Shown here piece after piece: positions 42,427 through 54,549 of a stretch of 64,000 bases of DNA (positions are counted from its first letter, which is position 1; every line of letters begins with the position of its first letter). The notes under the pieces were generated by a model. The model was not told where the DNA came from. It searched no databases and saw nothing but the letters and a program-made list of their open reading frames with translations. The stretch is from G963662655 sp963666875 (GTDB lineage: Bacteria; Cloacimonadota; Cloacimonadia; Cloacimonadales; JAIOQZ01): assembly GCA_963666875.2 (NCBI GenBank), contig CAXXPU010000017.1, forward strand, positions 1-64,000, written 5' to 3'. Position numbers and translations under genes: made by a program.

Positions 42427-43554
42427 TCAATCGTCGCTGAGGATGGCGGTGATGACCCGAAGCGAATCGAATTCGCGGATGACGATGTGAATGGTCAGTA
42501 CCAGCGGAACCGCCAGCACCATGCCCACAGCGCCCCATACCCAGCCCCAGAAGATAAGGGCGAAGAGGATCACGACGGGCGAGAGGTTGTATTGGTCACC
42601 CAGGATCTTCGGCTCGAGTATGTTGCCGAATATCGTCTGGATACCGGTCAGGGCGATCAGAATCGCGAATGTCTGCCAGCCGAATCCATATTGGAAAATA
42701 CTGACAACAATGGGGAACAAGGACGCTACGATCGAGCCGATATTGGGGATAAAATTCAGGATGAACAGCAGCAGCCCGGTGATGATCACGAAGTCGATCC
42801 CGAAGATATAGACGAAGAACATGCCTGCCAGCGCGGTGCCGAGGCTGATGAATGTCTTCACAACGAGATAGCGGATGATGTTCTTCTCCACTTCCTGGAA
42901 AATGCTGCTGGAGTGCTTCTGTTCTTCCTGGGTCAGGGCTCGCTCCAGCCGTCTGGCGAAGCGCTCCCTGCCGGCGACAATGAAGATCATGAATATGATG
43001 GTCATCATCAATTTGAAGAGGAAGTCGCCGAAGGTTCCCATGGTGTTCGTGATCATGTTCTGAAAGGATATCTGGCTGAGAATATCCGATATCTCCACCT
43101 CGGAGAAGTATTGCCTGAACTGGTTTTTAATGACGCTCTGTTTGGAGGTAACAATTGGTTTTCCGTCCTTGTCGTATTGCTCGGGATGTTTTTCGATTTC
43201 TTCCTTATCCAGGGCGTAATCGGGGATTTTAAGCGCTTTTGCGGAATCGTTGAGGAAACTGCCGATCCGGGCCTTATACCATGGCCAGTCGTCCGCGAAT
43301 GTGGCGACTCCAGTGTAAACGAGAGTACCAGCCAATGTAAATGTGAAGAAGATGATTACGACCAATAGCGTGACGGTAAGCATCTTCGGCACGCGTTTGG
43401 CGGTAAGATATCGATTGATGGGCGAGAATATGAATGACAGGTACATCGCGAAGGTCAATGGAATGAAAACAGTCTTTAATTGCTTGAGTATGGTGACGAT
43501 AATTGTCATCACAATGATCGCCAGACTTATATTGATCCAACGGTTACTGTTCAT
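42427..43554 (-). CDS. AI-2E family transporter
   Basis: 375 residues from ATG 43554 (GCGAGG before it; a frame to 43587 is possible). About eight membrane segments with the family pattern: three near the N-terminus, then a long soluble part (about 90-190) and five helices (ITGLLLFILNFIPNIGSIVA, WGWVWGAVGMVLAVPLVLT). Members of this PerM/YdiK family export signals or ions; the name AI-2E does not fix the substrate. Upstream, 43555-43770 is free of genes. Confidence 0.9.
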   Translation of the reverse strand: MNSNRWINISLAIIVMTIIVTILKQLKTVFIPLTFAMYLSFIFSPINRYLTAKRVPKMLTVTLLVVIIFFTFTLAGTLVYTGVATFADDWPWYKARIGSFLNDSAKALKIPDYALDKEEIEKHPEQYDKDGKPIVTSKQSVIKNQFRQYFSEVEISDILSQISFQNMITNTMGTFGDFLFKLMMTIIFMIFIVAGRERFARRLERALTQEEQKHSSSIFQEVEKNIIRYLVVKTFISLGTALAGMFFVYIFGIDFVIITGLLLFILNFIPNIGSIVASLFPIVVSIFQYGFGWQTFAILIALTGIQTIFGNILEPKILGDQYNLSPVVILFALIFWGWVWGAVGMVLAVPLVLTIHIVIREFDSLRVITAILSDD

Positions 43555-43770
43555 GGTTCCCTCGCTGCAATGCAAATCCACGGTCAATTTCTTTGTAACT
43601 GTAATAAAACAACAAACTCAGAAAATGTCAAATGTTTCTTTACAAAATCTGTGTCGAATGCGGAACTGAGAAAATTGTCGCTGAAACTGGCAAGGTAATT
43701 GCATACATTGTTTAAACGCAAAGTGTACCGTGAATTTACAGAGTAAAATAAAATAGACAACGGAGGAAAC

Positions 43771-46763
43771 ATGAGACTTCTACTGACTGTTTTGTTGGTC
43801 GCAATGACAACAATGATGTTCGCTGAATTTTTACAATGGCAGGAAAACGGAATCCCGGTTCGCCAGGGTGAGAACATTGAGTGGTTCCGTTCTGCGGCAC
43901 CGCTCGAGGATGGATCGGTCGTTTACGTATGGTCGGATACACGGCTTGGCGATCGCGACCTTTGGGCACAGCGCGTTGACGCCGATGGGAACAACGTGTG
44001 GGGCGATGACCCCGTATTGGTCGATGGCAAGATCGATCGTCAGGAAGACCCGGTGATCATCGCGACGACCGATGGCGGCATGATTATCGCCTGGGTCGAT
44101 TTCAGCGAACAGCCGATTTACGGCGACATTTTCGCACAGAAACTCAACGCGGCTGGCGAATTGCAGTGGCAGGAAGGCGGCGTGCCGCTTTGTACCGCCG
44201 CTAACGTTCAGATCAGCCTCAATATTGTTAAGGACCTCAACGGCGGCGCGTATGTTCTCTGGGTCGATTCTCGTAACGCGGGTGGCAGCGACATCTATGG
44301 ATCGCATGTCAATGCAAACGGTGAAGACATCTGGGATACGAACGGTATCGCACTCGCGGGTGAAGCGGGTGAACAGCTTTCGCATACCTTCTGGGAAGAC
44401 GGACAGGGTGGCGCGATCCTGGCGTACGTCAGCGATACCGGCTCCAAAGATCTGAAGGCTCGTCGCATTCTTTCCGATGGAAGCATAGACTGGACGATCG
44501 AACTTTGCAGCGCCGACATGGAACAATCCGGCGTCAAGATATGCAAGTCCAGCGCCAATACATTCGGATTCGCATGGCGCGACCTGCGCAACGAGAACGA
44601 CGGCGATATCTATGCCCAGAGCGTCGATATCAACGGGAACATCTTGTGGGAGAACGACGTTGTAGTGTATCAGGGCTCCGGCGTTCAGGAAAACCCGCGC
44701 GTCACCTCCGCCGAAGACGGCAGCTTCTTCGTTACTTGGGAAGACAAACGCGCCATTCCGCAATTCTCCGATATTTTCGCTCAGAAACTCGACGCCGACG
44801 GCAACCTGCTCTGGGACGCCAGTGGCATTCAGCTCAGCGATGGAGAGTACGACGAACTCAATCCGCGTCTCCGCGCCGATAGCGACGGCGGCTGCTATGT
44901 CGTATGGGACGACGGCAGAGAGGGCGGTCACAATTATGAAGACATCTATATGCAGCATATCACCAGTGCCGGAGCCGTCAGTTGGGAAACAAACGGCCGC
45001 GTCGTGTGTAATGCGCAGTTCGAACAGTTCAGTCCGCTGATCAATTCGGCAGGCGACAACACTTTCATCTGCTGGGGAGACCGACGGGACGGCTCCATCG
45101 GTATGTATTATCAGGTGATGGATGCGAACGGTGATTTCCTTCTCGCCGATAACGGCGTGGAATACTACTGGGGCATGGAAGGCGACTCCCAGAATCCGAA
45201 GATATTCGAGCAGAACGACAACACCGTGGTGGTATGGAACGACTCCCGTTACGGCTTCATCGGTACCCGTGCATTCATGCAGATCATCAGACCGGATGGA
45301 ACCATGTTCTTTGAAGATAACGGTATCAATATGACCGAAAACCTCGACACCGAGAGCGCGAATCAGACCAATATCGATATCTACGATTATCATAACGGCG
45401 GCGCTGTGGCTACATGGCAGCAGGAAGGTGAAGCCTATCCGCGCGTTTATGCACAGGCTGTGGACAGTGAAGGAAACCGACTCTGGGGTTCCGACGGTAT
45501 CGCGGTCAGCAGCGCAACCCGTTCGCAGGAAGAACCCAAGATCAGCCGCGTCGGAAGCGATTATTACGTGAGCTGGGCGAACCTCGTATGGTACGGCGGC
45601 TTTACATACACCTACGGTATCTACGTTCAGAAGATCGTCGATGGCGCGCTCCAATGGGGTGAAGAAGGTATCCAGTTCCGCGCGACCAACACAATGGACT
45701 ATTTCGTCAAGGATGTGGTCGAAGACTACATCGTCTATCAGGATATCAATGATGTATATGTGAACAGGATCGGTAGTGACGGAAGTCCGGCGGCGAACTG
45801 GCCCGCAGAGGGATTGTGCATTTGTAACGCAGAACGTGTTCAGAAAGATCCCAAAGCGATCATGACCGAGAACGGTCTGTTCGTGATCTGGGAAGACCAT
45901 CGCGACTCTACCAATACCGCGGCTGTCTATGGACAGCTTATTGATGCTGACGGTAACATCCAGTGGCAGGAAAAACGGTGTTCCGATCGCATACTACGAA
46001 AACGACCAGTACCAGTCGGCGATGTCGGTATATGAAGATAACTATTACGTGGTCTGGTCAGACTTCCGCACCGGTATCGACGAAGATATCTGTATGCAGA
46101 AGCTCGATTCGGACGGTGTGTATCAGTGGGACGACGAAGGATTGTGGATCGCGCAGCAGGACTCGGCGCAGGCGAATCCGTCTGCCCTCGCCAACGACAA
46201 CTATGTTCTCGCAGCGTGGGAAGACGCCAGCGTGCTGGATTCCGATATCAGTATGAATCGCATCAACAGCGATGACCAATCGACCCCCCTGGGGATCGGG
46301 TATGGTTCTTTGTAGCGCGATCAAGGCCCAGGAAAGCCCTAAAATGGTTCCGTCCGGACATCGCTACACGACCATTCTCTGGACCGATCTTCGTTCCAGT
46401 GGTAAGGACTCCGTCTTTGGCCTTTACGCACAGCGAATCAATGATAATTACCTCGTCGCCAACGACGACGAATCCGTTCCGTCCGTTACCGCGGTGCTGG
46501 AACAGAACTATCCCAATCCGTTCAATCCCGAGACCAACATCGTGTTCTCCATCCCAAGCAAGGGCAACGTGGAGATCAACATCTACAACATCAAGGGTCA
46601 GAAAGTGAAATCCCTTGTGAACGAGCAGTTTGGCGCAGGCAGACACAAGATCGTCTGGGACGGACACGACAATAACGACAACGCCGTTTCAAGCGGTGTT
46701 TACTTCTATCGTCTTGATAATGCGGGTAAGCAAATGACCCGCAAAATGGTCTTGATGAAATAA
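43771..46763 (+). CDS. Exported repeat protein with sorting domain (two frameshifts)
   Basis: One gene in three frames. It has a signal peptide (MRLLLTVLLVAMTTMMFA) and many repeats of about 50-55 residues each with words such as WSDTRLGDRDLWAQRVDADGN, DIFAQKLDADGN or ICWGDRRDG, a beta-propeller-like pattern. The tail is the FlgD-like sorting domain (NYPNPFNPETNIVF, YNIKGQKV, GVYFYRLDNAGKQ, RKMVLMK). The frame moves at about 45970 (a run of five A where QWQEN needs four) and about 46285 (six C). The residues on both sides join sensibly, so error in homopolymers is the likely cause. Probably secreted or surface-bound; function unknown. Confidence 0.8.
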
Positions 46764-46783
46764 TCGATTTAACCTCACCGACG

Positions 46784-46809
46784 ACCGGCGGAATATACGT
46801 TCCGCCGGT
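46784..46809. repeat. Intergenic hairpin
   Basis: ACCGGCGGAA-TATACG-TTCCGCCGGT, a perfect 10-bp stem between two secreted-protein genes. No T run follows on the plus strand (AAAAAAA does), so it is a poor terminator; perhaps an mRNA processing or stability element. Confidence 0.75.
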
Positions 46810-46832
46810 GCGTCACAAAAAAAGGAGGAATT

Positions 46833-49143
46833 TTGAAACGCACACTGACATTGATGATAATCTTGTTGACATTGCAGCTTGCGGCGCAAACTTCCATGCC
46901 CAGCTTCTGGCATACGAATGAAGAAATCGGTGCCGAGCTTCAGGCCTGGGCGGACGCCTATCCTGAAATCGCTCATTTCGAGGTTATCGGTTTATACGCA
47001 CGAAGAACCTTATATCGAGGCGATGCCGATTTACGCGCTGAAGATATCCGACAACGCGGCAGTTGATGAGGATGAACCCGCGCTATTTTTTGTTGGGCAA
47101 TGCCACGCAGAAGAAGTGACAGGCGTCGAAATCGTGCTGTTCTACATCCAGAGAATGTTGGAAGGCCATTCAACAAATCCCTACAGCCTCTTCATCGAGA
47201 ACCTCGAGGTATGGTTCGTTCCGACGATCAATCCCAGCGGATTACACGTCGTGATGGACATGGAAGACGTCTCGTTCCGCAAGACGATGCGCGATAACAA
47301 CGGGAATGGCATATTCGACTATTCCAACAGCACCGGAAACGATATCGACGGCGTCGATCCGAACCGTAACTACGACTTCTGCTGGATCCACGGAGACTCT
47401 CTTTATACTCCGAGCGGCGCTACCGAGCAGTACGATTACTATCGCGGTCCCTATCCCTTCTCCGAGGGTGGAACAGCAGCGATTAAAGCCCTCGCCGACC
47501 GGCAGCATTTCATCTACGGTATCAATTTCCACGATTCTCGCTCCGGTTATTTCTCTCAGAAGCTCTATTATCCCTGGGAGTTTGCCGGACTGAGCAATCG
47601 CAGAAATCCCGATTACCTGATCTGCAAACAGATCGGCGACAACGTCGCCGGAGAGATTGCCACGGAAACAGGTGATGGAACATACTTGCCTGCCGCTTCT
47701 CAGGCAGAATCGGTAAATCCACGCAGTGGTTCTACGCAGAGTACGGCACAATCCAGCTCACCATCGAGGTGGCGGGTAATCAACCCGACTCGACGCACAT
47801 GATCGACACTGTAATCAAGAATCACAACGGTATGAAGTGGATGCTGATGCGTGCTCTGAACGGCTACGCGGATATCAGCTCGATGCTCACCGGACACGTT
47901 TACGACGCCGAGACGGGCGACCCGATCGTTGCCGAAGTCATCGTCGAAGAACGGCAATCGAAATACTTTACCCCCCGCAAGAGTGACGAACCTCTACGGA
48001 CGTTTCTGGAGACCGCTCGTGCAGGGTTCCTATACCCTCACCGTGCGGAAAAACGGCTATGAGACCAGCACGCAGACGGTGGTCGTAAATCCCACCAGTT
48101 GGTCGGTTCACGATGTCTATTTACAACCGCTCCAGCAATCCTGGTACAACGGCACCATGATTTGCGACGGACAGCCGGTCGATGGAGAGATTATCGTGTT
48201 CGATACCGAAAACGACACCATCGATGTGGTTGACGGAAGCTTCAGCATCCATTCCTGGACCGGAGATCGCAAGGTGATCTTCCGTGCGGAAGGCTGCGAG
48301 ACCTGCATCGAAGACGCATTCACCTTCGAAGCCGGCATTCACGGTCTGGTTGTCGAACTCTCGCCTGCGGATGTCCTCTACCAGGAAGACTTCGACGACG
48401 CGAACGATCTGAGCGTGGATATCAACGGGCCGTGGCAAGTGATCGACGAGCTCGCCTGGATGGGCAGCGCTATCACCGACAGTTGGGGCGGAAACGGGTT
48501 CTACGCGCCAAACTGCGATGTGAACATCACAACCCAGGATCCGGTGGCACTCAGCGGCTACGACCACTACAATCTCGAATTTATGCAAAATCTTTACACA
48601 GAGGCGGATTTCGATTTCGCACGAGTCGAAATTTCTTCGGACGGCGAGACGTGGGAAGAAATCTGGAACGACACCGGCAAAAAAGACTGGTGGAATCGCG
48701 TGATCATCCCGCTGGACGATTATGCCGACGATACTCTCTATTTCCGCTTCCGCCTCACCGCGGATTCACCCGATGCCGTTCTGGTCGATCCGGGCTGGAC
48801 AATCGACAACCTGCGGATCACCGGCGGCAGCTTTACCGTTACCGAAGTGGATCCCGATTCGATTCCCGACTTCACCCGGACACAACTGAACCCCAACTAT
48901 CCTAACCCGTTCAATCCGGTAACGATCTTCTCCTATTCGATTCCGTCGTCCGCCAGGAATGCCGAAATCAATGTTTATAACACGCGTGGACAGCGCGTCG
49001 AGAAGATCGTGCTGAGTCGGCAGGATATGGAACGCGGAAGCGTCGCCTGGGATGCCGTCTCGCAGGCAAGCGGTATATATTTCTATCGCTTGAAGGTGGA
49101 TGGCAAGACGACGATAACCCGAAAAGCATGTTTAATTAAATAG
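46833..49143 (+). CDS. Exported M14 zinc carboxypeptidase with sorting domain (three frameshifts)
   Basis: Signal peptide (MKRTLTLMIILLTLQLAA), then a metallocarboxypeptidase domain: zinc ligands in GQCHAEEVTG (HxxE) and the later His in GINFHDSRSG, substrate-binding DPNRNYDF, and catalytic Glu in IQLTIEVAGNQPD. A carboxypeptidase-regulatory-like Ig domain (TGHVYDAETGDPIVAEVIV), further beta domains with a jellyroll-like stretch, and the sorting tail (NYPNPFNPVTIFSY, YNTRGQRV, ISGIYFYRLKV-like end, RKACLIK) follow. The frame shifts near 46990, 47695 and 47980 (six C). Since every zinc ligand and the tail survive, these look like sequence errors. Role: extracellular peptide trimming. Confidence 0.85.
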
Positions 49144-49159
49144 AATTGATGGAGGAATT

Positions 49160-52100
49160 ATGAAGAAATTACCGATCCTGCTGCTGCTACTTGCGTGTGC
49201 TGCGATTGCGTTTGCCGCTCCTGTGATGGATATCGTGGAGAGTGCAGGCACAGTTCAGGTCACATGCAGCTATCAGCAGGAATCCGAGGTCAACCGTTAT
49301 ACTCAGCAGACATTCGCCATTCCCGCGCAGAGTGTTTCCGTCGATATCCAGTCGATGCAGATCGGAATCTACAATGCCGAAGGACAGCGGATCGACGAAT
49401 ATCAGGAGATCCAGACCGAGCGCGTTCAGGTGGTGAAGCAGTTCACATTCCGCGAAATGCGCGGTTTCACGGTTCGTATCGAGACCTCGCGAGAGGAAGA
49501 CGGAATGGAAAGCCGGATCGACAACCTGAGCTACTCGCTTCATTCCCGTGGAAGCTTCACACCTTCGCAGACCGTTTCCGAAGCTTTTGCGCCGCTCTAT
49601 AAAGAGGCTGCGCTGAACTACGAAACCTCGTATCTGCGTCATGCCTCGTATCAGAAGCCATCGATACTCATCATTGCCCATACCGCACTCGTCGATATGA
49701 TGGAACCCTACGTGAGTTGGAAGAAAGCGCTCGGATTCGATGTGGCTGTGGAAACGATCGAAAACATCTCGGATAATTCCATACAAATTCAGGCTTGGAT
49801 CGAGAATTACTACCAGAACGCCAGCAATCCGCCGGAATATCTGATCTTATTCGGCGATGTTGTCGGATCGTTCGGGATCCCCTCGTTCTACATCAGCTCG
49901 GAAAATGACGTGACCGATCTTCCATACACCCTCATTGACGGCGAAGACTATATGCCGGAAATGATGGCTGGTCGTTTTTCTTTCCAGGATGCTGGAGATA
50001 TGCTGACTCTTCTCGCCAAGACAATGTCGTTTGAGTCGGCGCCTTATATGGAAAGCACCGCCTGGATGAATCGTGCACTGGTTGTCGCCGGTAATTATGG
50101 CGAAGGCGTCGTGCCGGTCACACCGGTTCTGATGTCCAAGTGGCTGGTCGATAAATTCTACGCCAACGGTTATGCCGAAGTCGATACACTCTGGTACCCG
50201 CCGCATTCGGATGGCGTCCAGTTTATCAGCAGCAGCATCAACGAAGGCGTTCAATATACCAATTATCGCGGTTGGGGCGCCTCAAACGGCTGGCATTATC
50301 CGCGGTTCCATACGGATGATCTCGGTACATTAGCGAATGGCAGGATGTTGAACATCGTCACTTCGATCGTCTGTAACACAGGTGACTTTGCGAACGTCGC
50401 GAACGGAAACGCCTGCTTCGGCGAAGCCTGGATGCTCATGGGTACTTCGCTTCAACCGAACGGATGCGTTGCGTTTGTCGGGCCGTCCGATCTTCACACC
50501 AGCACCGAGAACAACAACGCGATTGCAGCCGGATTCTATCAGGGCGTTCTCGAAGAGAATTACCGTACGTTCGGTTCTGCGGTGCTTCGCGGAAAATGGG
50601 AGCTGTACGACAACTATCCCAACGATCTGGAGACGGGCGGCGTTGTCGAATTCTACTTCCATGTTTACAACATTTTATCCGATCCATCCCTCACGCTGTG
50701 GAAGCAGGTCCCGGCTACGCCGACAATCAGTCTTCCTTCACAGATCGAACAGGGAACAAATTATCTCTCGCTGAATCTGCCCGATTGGGACGGCGGGATT
50801 ATCACCGCAACCCGTGACGGCTCCGAATATACTTTCGCACGGATCGACAACGGATATGCCTTCCTGCATATCGATACCGCAGAGACCGGAAACCTTACGG
50901 TTACCGTGTCCCGCAAGAACGCGGTACCGGTCGTTACGACGATCCCCATCGTCGATTCGGATAACGTCGGTGTCGCCGATTATTCGTTCGGCGATGTCTA
51001 TTCCGGTACGGATGTCGAGCTTTCGCTTACCGCGACAAACTACAGCAGCACTGAGGTTAGCGGCCTGACCGCTACTCTGTCATCCGATTCACCATACTTT
51101 GTCGATAACAGCTCCACATGGAACTTCGGCAACGTGACAGCCGGTGCGTCCGCAACCGCGAGCGGCAACTTCGGCATCGGCGCCGATTGCCCGTTCCACG
51201 AATTCGTCGAAATGACCGTCAACTTCTCCAACGGCGACCAGTCCAAGATCGTGGCGGTTGTCGGTGGACTGCTTTTCGAAGTGGTAAACGTGACGCCTTC
51301 CGGCGACGGATTCCTCAGCCCTGGCGAGCAGACCGACATCACCATCGAGATGACCAACATCAGCTCCATGAACGCTGTCGGCGTGACGGCTGAAGTCACC
51401 GCCTCGACCGATGCGGTGATCGTGAACTCTGGCAGCGTCAATTTCGGCGATATCGCGTCGGGATCAAGCGCTTCCGTTGTGATCAACGTTACCGCGCATG
51501 ACGACGTTTATTACGGCCGCGACGTGCGTTTCCTTCTGAACCTCACGGATACGGATGGTCGCACCAGCCATGTATATGCAAACACCGAAATCGGTCCTGT
51601 CGATCAATCGGCACCGACCGGTCCGGATGCTTACGGTTACTACGCATACGACATCTACGATACGGGATACGACGTGGCCGCACCAACCTATCAATGGCAC
51701 ACCATCGACCCGGACGAAGGCGGGAACGGCACCGTGTTCCTTTGGACGGACGACGCATCCGAAACGGTCGATCTACCCTTCACATTCCGATTCTACGGAC
51801 AGGACTTCGATGAAGTAACCATCTGCTCGAACGGATGGCTCTCGATGGGTGAGACCTGGATGGCGAATTTCCGCAACTGGAACATTCCAGCCGCACTCGG
51901 TCCACCTAACCTCATCGCGGCCTACTGGGACGATCTCAAGGGTTTGGTCAATGACGAGACCGAAGAAGTCGCCGATATGCGGATCGTTTACTACTACGAC
52001 TCGGTCAACGAAGAGTTCATCGTTCAGTGGAACGATGCCTACAACCAGGAGAATAACTCCTCGATCGAGAAATTCGAGGTAGTGCTGATTCCGCGTATGG

Positions 52101-52610
52101 ATCGTGATGGCGATATCGTCTTCAACTACCAGATAGCCGATAACCCCGATCTGGACGGAAACTACTGTACCGTCGGTATCGAAAGCGACGACCACGAATC
52201 GGGTATTTGCTACAGCTATGCGAACATCTACCCGGCAAGCGCGGCTCCTCTGGCGAACGGACTCTCGATCCTGTTCACCATCGATACGCCCGATCCGTAC
52301 GTCTCTGCCGGTAACACCACGGTTCCGTACAAGGACGTTGTGCTGCAACAGAATCACCCGAATCCGTTCAACCCGGAGACGACCATCGAGTTCTCGCTTC
52401 CCAACGAGGCCGAGGTACAGCTCGAAGTGTTCAATATCCGCGGTCAGAAGGTGAAGACGCTGGTGTCCAGTCCGATGGAAGCCGGTAATCACAAGGTTAC
52501 CTGGAAGGGCAAGGACGACAGCGACCGCGAGGTCGGTTCGGGTCTCTACCTGTACAAATTGTCGGTGGCCGGAAAGACCAACGTGAAAAAAGATGCTTCT
52601 TCTGAAATAG
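49160..52610 (+). CDS. Exported gingipain-like C25 peptidase with sorting domain
   Basis: About 1150 residues, 16 bp after the carboxypeptidase and probably on the same transcript. Signal peptide (MKKLPILLLLLACAAIAFAA), propeptide-like region, then the C25 core (PSILIIAHTALVD, LILFGDVV, AGRFS) with Cys near 404 in SIVCNTGDF. The His motif, usually GHG, reads GWG here (NYRGWGASNGWHYPRF, about 367-382); another His follows. Ig-like and beta domains, then the sorting tail NHPNPFNPETTIEF, FNIRGQKV, GLYLYKLSV. A run of six A at 52585-52591 breaks the end; with five it would close as KKMLLLK and TAG at 52608-52610. The uncorrected frame runs to 52654. Confidence 0.85.
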
Positions 52611-52668
52611 TGACAAATGTCCTCCAGTTGCTACGTTGGTTTAGCAGCGTCTGAATAAGGGGGACCCG

Positions 52669-53512
52669 ATGCATCAGCGAGACAATGCGCTAAGGCGCGA
52701 TGAGTTAAAGAGTTATGAGGGAGAGTTCTTGTATGAGTTGCAGAATTCATACGAACTCTCCCCTCGATTAAGCGAACAAATCCTTCAGACAGCCAAGTCC
52801 ATTCTTTATCGATCCAGTACCGTCTATCCCGGTGTCGTTCCTGTCGTGGTAGCCGATATCGAAGAGAAAGAGCGGTAAAAGCATGGAGAACATCCGCAAA
52901 CGCACCATTTACGTGACGCTCGATGATGAGCGGGATGACCTTTCGATCCTTCACCAATACGGGCGGACATATCTTCGCCAGGTGACCATCCAGCGGATCA
53001 CCGAGGAAGCGATCGAGCAGGACGGGCTCCTTACCCAGGAAGACCTGAGCCGATTGCTTCGTTGCAGTAAGCGGACAATCAGGCGCGATATTCGTGCAAT
53101 TCAGGATCGCGGTGTTCATGTCGTAACGCGTGGTGTTTTTCACAACGTCGGACGCTGCCAGACTCACAAAAGCCAGATCATCCGCCTGTATCTGGAAGGC
53201 TTTACCTACAGCGAGATTCACCGCAAATGTTACCACACGACCTCATCCAATCAAGCGTTACCTGGAAGATTTCAAGAAGGTGCTGATGAGCCTCCACCAT
53301 GGTGTTACGGACTCCCGAAATATCGCGCAGGTAACCGGATTATCGGTCTATCTGTGTCAAGCAGTATCGGGCGCTGACTATCGGAAGCGAAGCAATCCCC
53401 CATCATGCAGGATACCCTTTCGATCATGATCGAGCAGAACCAGTATATGGACGGAGTAAAAAAAACGCTAAAAAACGATGGGCTGAAAGCGGCAGTTACG
53501 GAGGAACAATGA
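52669..53512 (+). pseudogene. DUF1670 family gene, first copy (frameshifted)
   Basis: Reads as a DUF1670 protein when frames are joined: SPRLSEQIL near the start, RTIYVTLDDERDD, then the HTH GLLTQEDLSRLLRCSKRTIRRDI, RGVFHNVGRCQTHKSQIIRLYLEGFTY (split), HPIKRYLEDF and a C-terminus ending VTEEQ with TGA at 53510-53512 that overlaps the next ATG. Frame changes are needed near 52870, 53240, 53352 and 53398 (run of five C). Four breaks in 850 bp leave open whether it is decayed or badly sequenced. DUF1670 proteins are DNA-binding-like and of unknown function. Confidence 0.65.
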
Positions 53513-54308
53513 ATCGGAACCAGCGAGATCGCTATGAATCGATCAACAAGCGCAATTTTCGCAATGCTCTAATTCATTTGTTGGAAACGGAATACAAGAT
53601 CATCGGTTCGCGGAAAATCCTTTCGCTTCTGGCAGATGATATCGAGCAACTTCATTCGGAGTATTTCGTATCGACCTCGACAGTGGGTATCGGTGAGATC
53701 GTGTTTTCGCACCACCGCGGACGACGGACAACGCCCGAATTACGGTAAGAAAACCGAGGATTACAGCTCGACAACGGTTGTCCTGCCACTGGTGACCGAG
53801 GAGGGATATCGAGAACCGCGTCTATACCCGAAACGGAAATAAAAACACGAATTACGAGCACTGCGACCGACGTGAGATCAGGACGATGATCCGCTTGCTC
53901 GAGTCGGCAAAGTCCCAGGGCGGTCTTCTTAGCGGAGCCGAGGTTAGTGTCTTGCTGAATCGCAGTTTGAACACAATACAAAAATATCTCAAGGCATACG
54001 TAAAGGAGACGGGAAAAATCCCGCCATTGAAGGGCTACGTGATGGACATGGGCAGTCTGCCGACCCACAAGTCGATCATCATATCGTACTACGAACAGGG
54101 GATGTCGCCAGCCGATATTGTGCTGAAAACCTCCCACAGTCAGGATGCCGTGGATCGTTACATCAAGCAGTACGACCAGATCAAACTGTTGATCCGGAAA
54201 GGGATGTCCGCCACAGAGATCAAGGATATCGTTCGGCGAAGCATGAAAGTGGTAAAAGAATACATCGCAATCTATAACGAATTTAACGACGTATCAGAAA
54301 ATCGTTGA
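53509..54308 (+). pseudogene. DUF1670 family gene, second copy (frameshifted)
   Basis: Starts ATG 53509 behind GGAGG, overlapping the first copy's stop. It matches the DUF1670 plan with its own wording: GEIVFRTTADDGQRP, EDYSSTTVVLPLVTEEGY, then the HTH GLLSGAEVSVLLNRSLNTIQ, MGSLPTHKSIIISYYEQGMS and DAVDRYIKQYDQIK. Shifts near 53712 (four T) and 53840 are needed. It is clearly a diverged paralogue of the first copy, so the pair is an old arrangement rather than a recent duplication. Confidence 0.65.
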
Positions 54309-54323
54309 CAGTGAGGTGGTTAG

Positions 54324-54446
54324 ATGAGAGAAAAAACACACACAACAAAACCGAGGGAAGGGACTGCATTCTTCATTGATTACTTTCCCTTCTTTCGGGA
54401 ATGTATACCAAAAAACTATGGGGACATTTGGCACCATGGTAAGTAA
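54324..54446 (+). CDS. Small 40-residue frame at the right end of the DUF1670 element
   Basis: ATG 54324 with GAGGTGG 4 nt before it; 40 codons, TAA at 54444-54446. The protein is aromatic-rich (FFIDYFPFFRECIPKNYGDI) and its last codons run through the right inverted repeat and out of the element. No family known. It may be a real small protein of the element or a chance frame. Confidence 0.4.
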   Translation: MREKTHTTKPREGTAFFIDYFPFFRECIPKNYGDIWHHGK

Positions 54447-54464
54447 TCCGAAATAGAAACATTG

Positions 54465-54494
54465 AAGCCCTTTGCAGCTTTGCAGAGGGCTTTT
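54465..54494 (+). terminator. Intrinsic terminator right of the DUF1670 element
   Basis: AAGCCCT and AGGGCTT form the stem with an imperfect inner part (TTGCA...TTGCA) and are followed by TTTT. It probably served the C25 peptidase gene before the element came between. Confidence 0.75.
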
Positions 54495-54549
54495 CTTATG
54501 AAATTCAACTTCCGAATGTACCGAGTGGGTAGATTTTAAATCAGTCCTG

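Larger units (their letters stand above)
52608..54436. mobile_element. Candidate DUF1670 mobile element with terminal inverted repeats
   Basis: Left end TAGTGACAAATGTCCTC (52608-52624) and right end GGGGACATTTGGCACCA (54420-54436) are inverted repeats with 14 of 17 positions matching. Between them lie two overlapping DUF1670 family genes and a 40-codon frame. The left end abuts the stop codon of the C25 peptidase gene, and the terminator that fits that gene stands just outside the right end (54465-54494), as if the element had entered between them. I see no DDE, serine or tyrosine recombinase motif. An 8-of-9 match, CTGAAATAG (52602-52610) and CCGAAATAG (54448-54456), might be a target duplication, but the second lies 11 bp beyond the inverted repeat, so I do not rely on it. 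Confidence 0.6.

Noticed and set aside
43831..45900. 689-codon minus-strand frame opposite the sorted repeat protein
   Set aside because: Composition without domains; the opposite strand has signal peptide, repeats and sorting tail.
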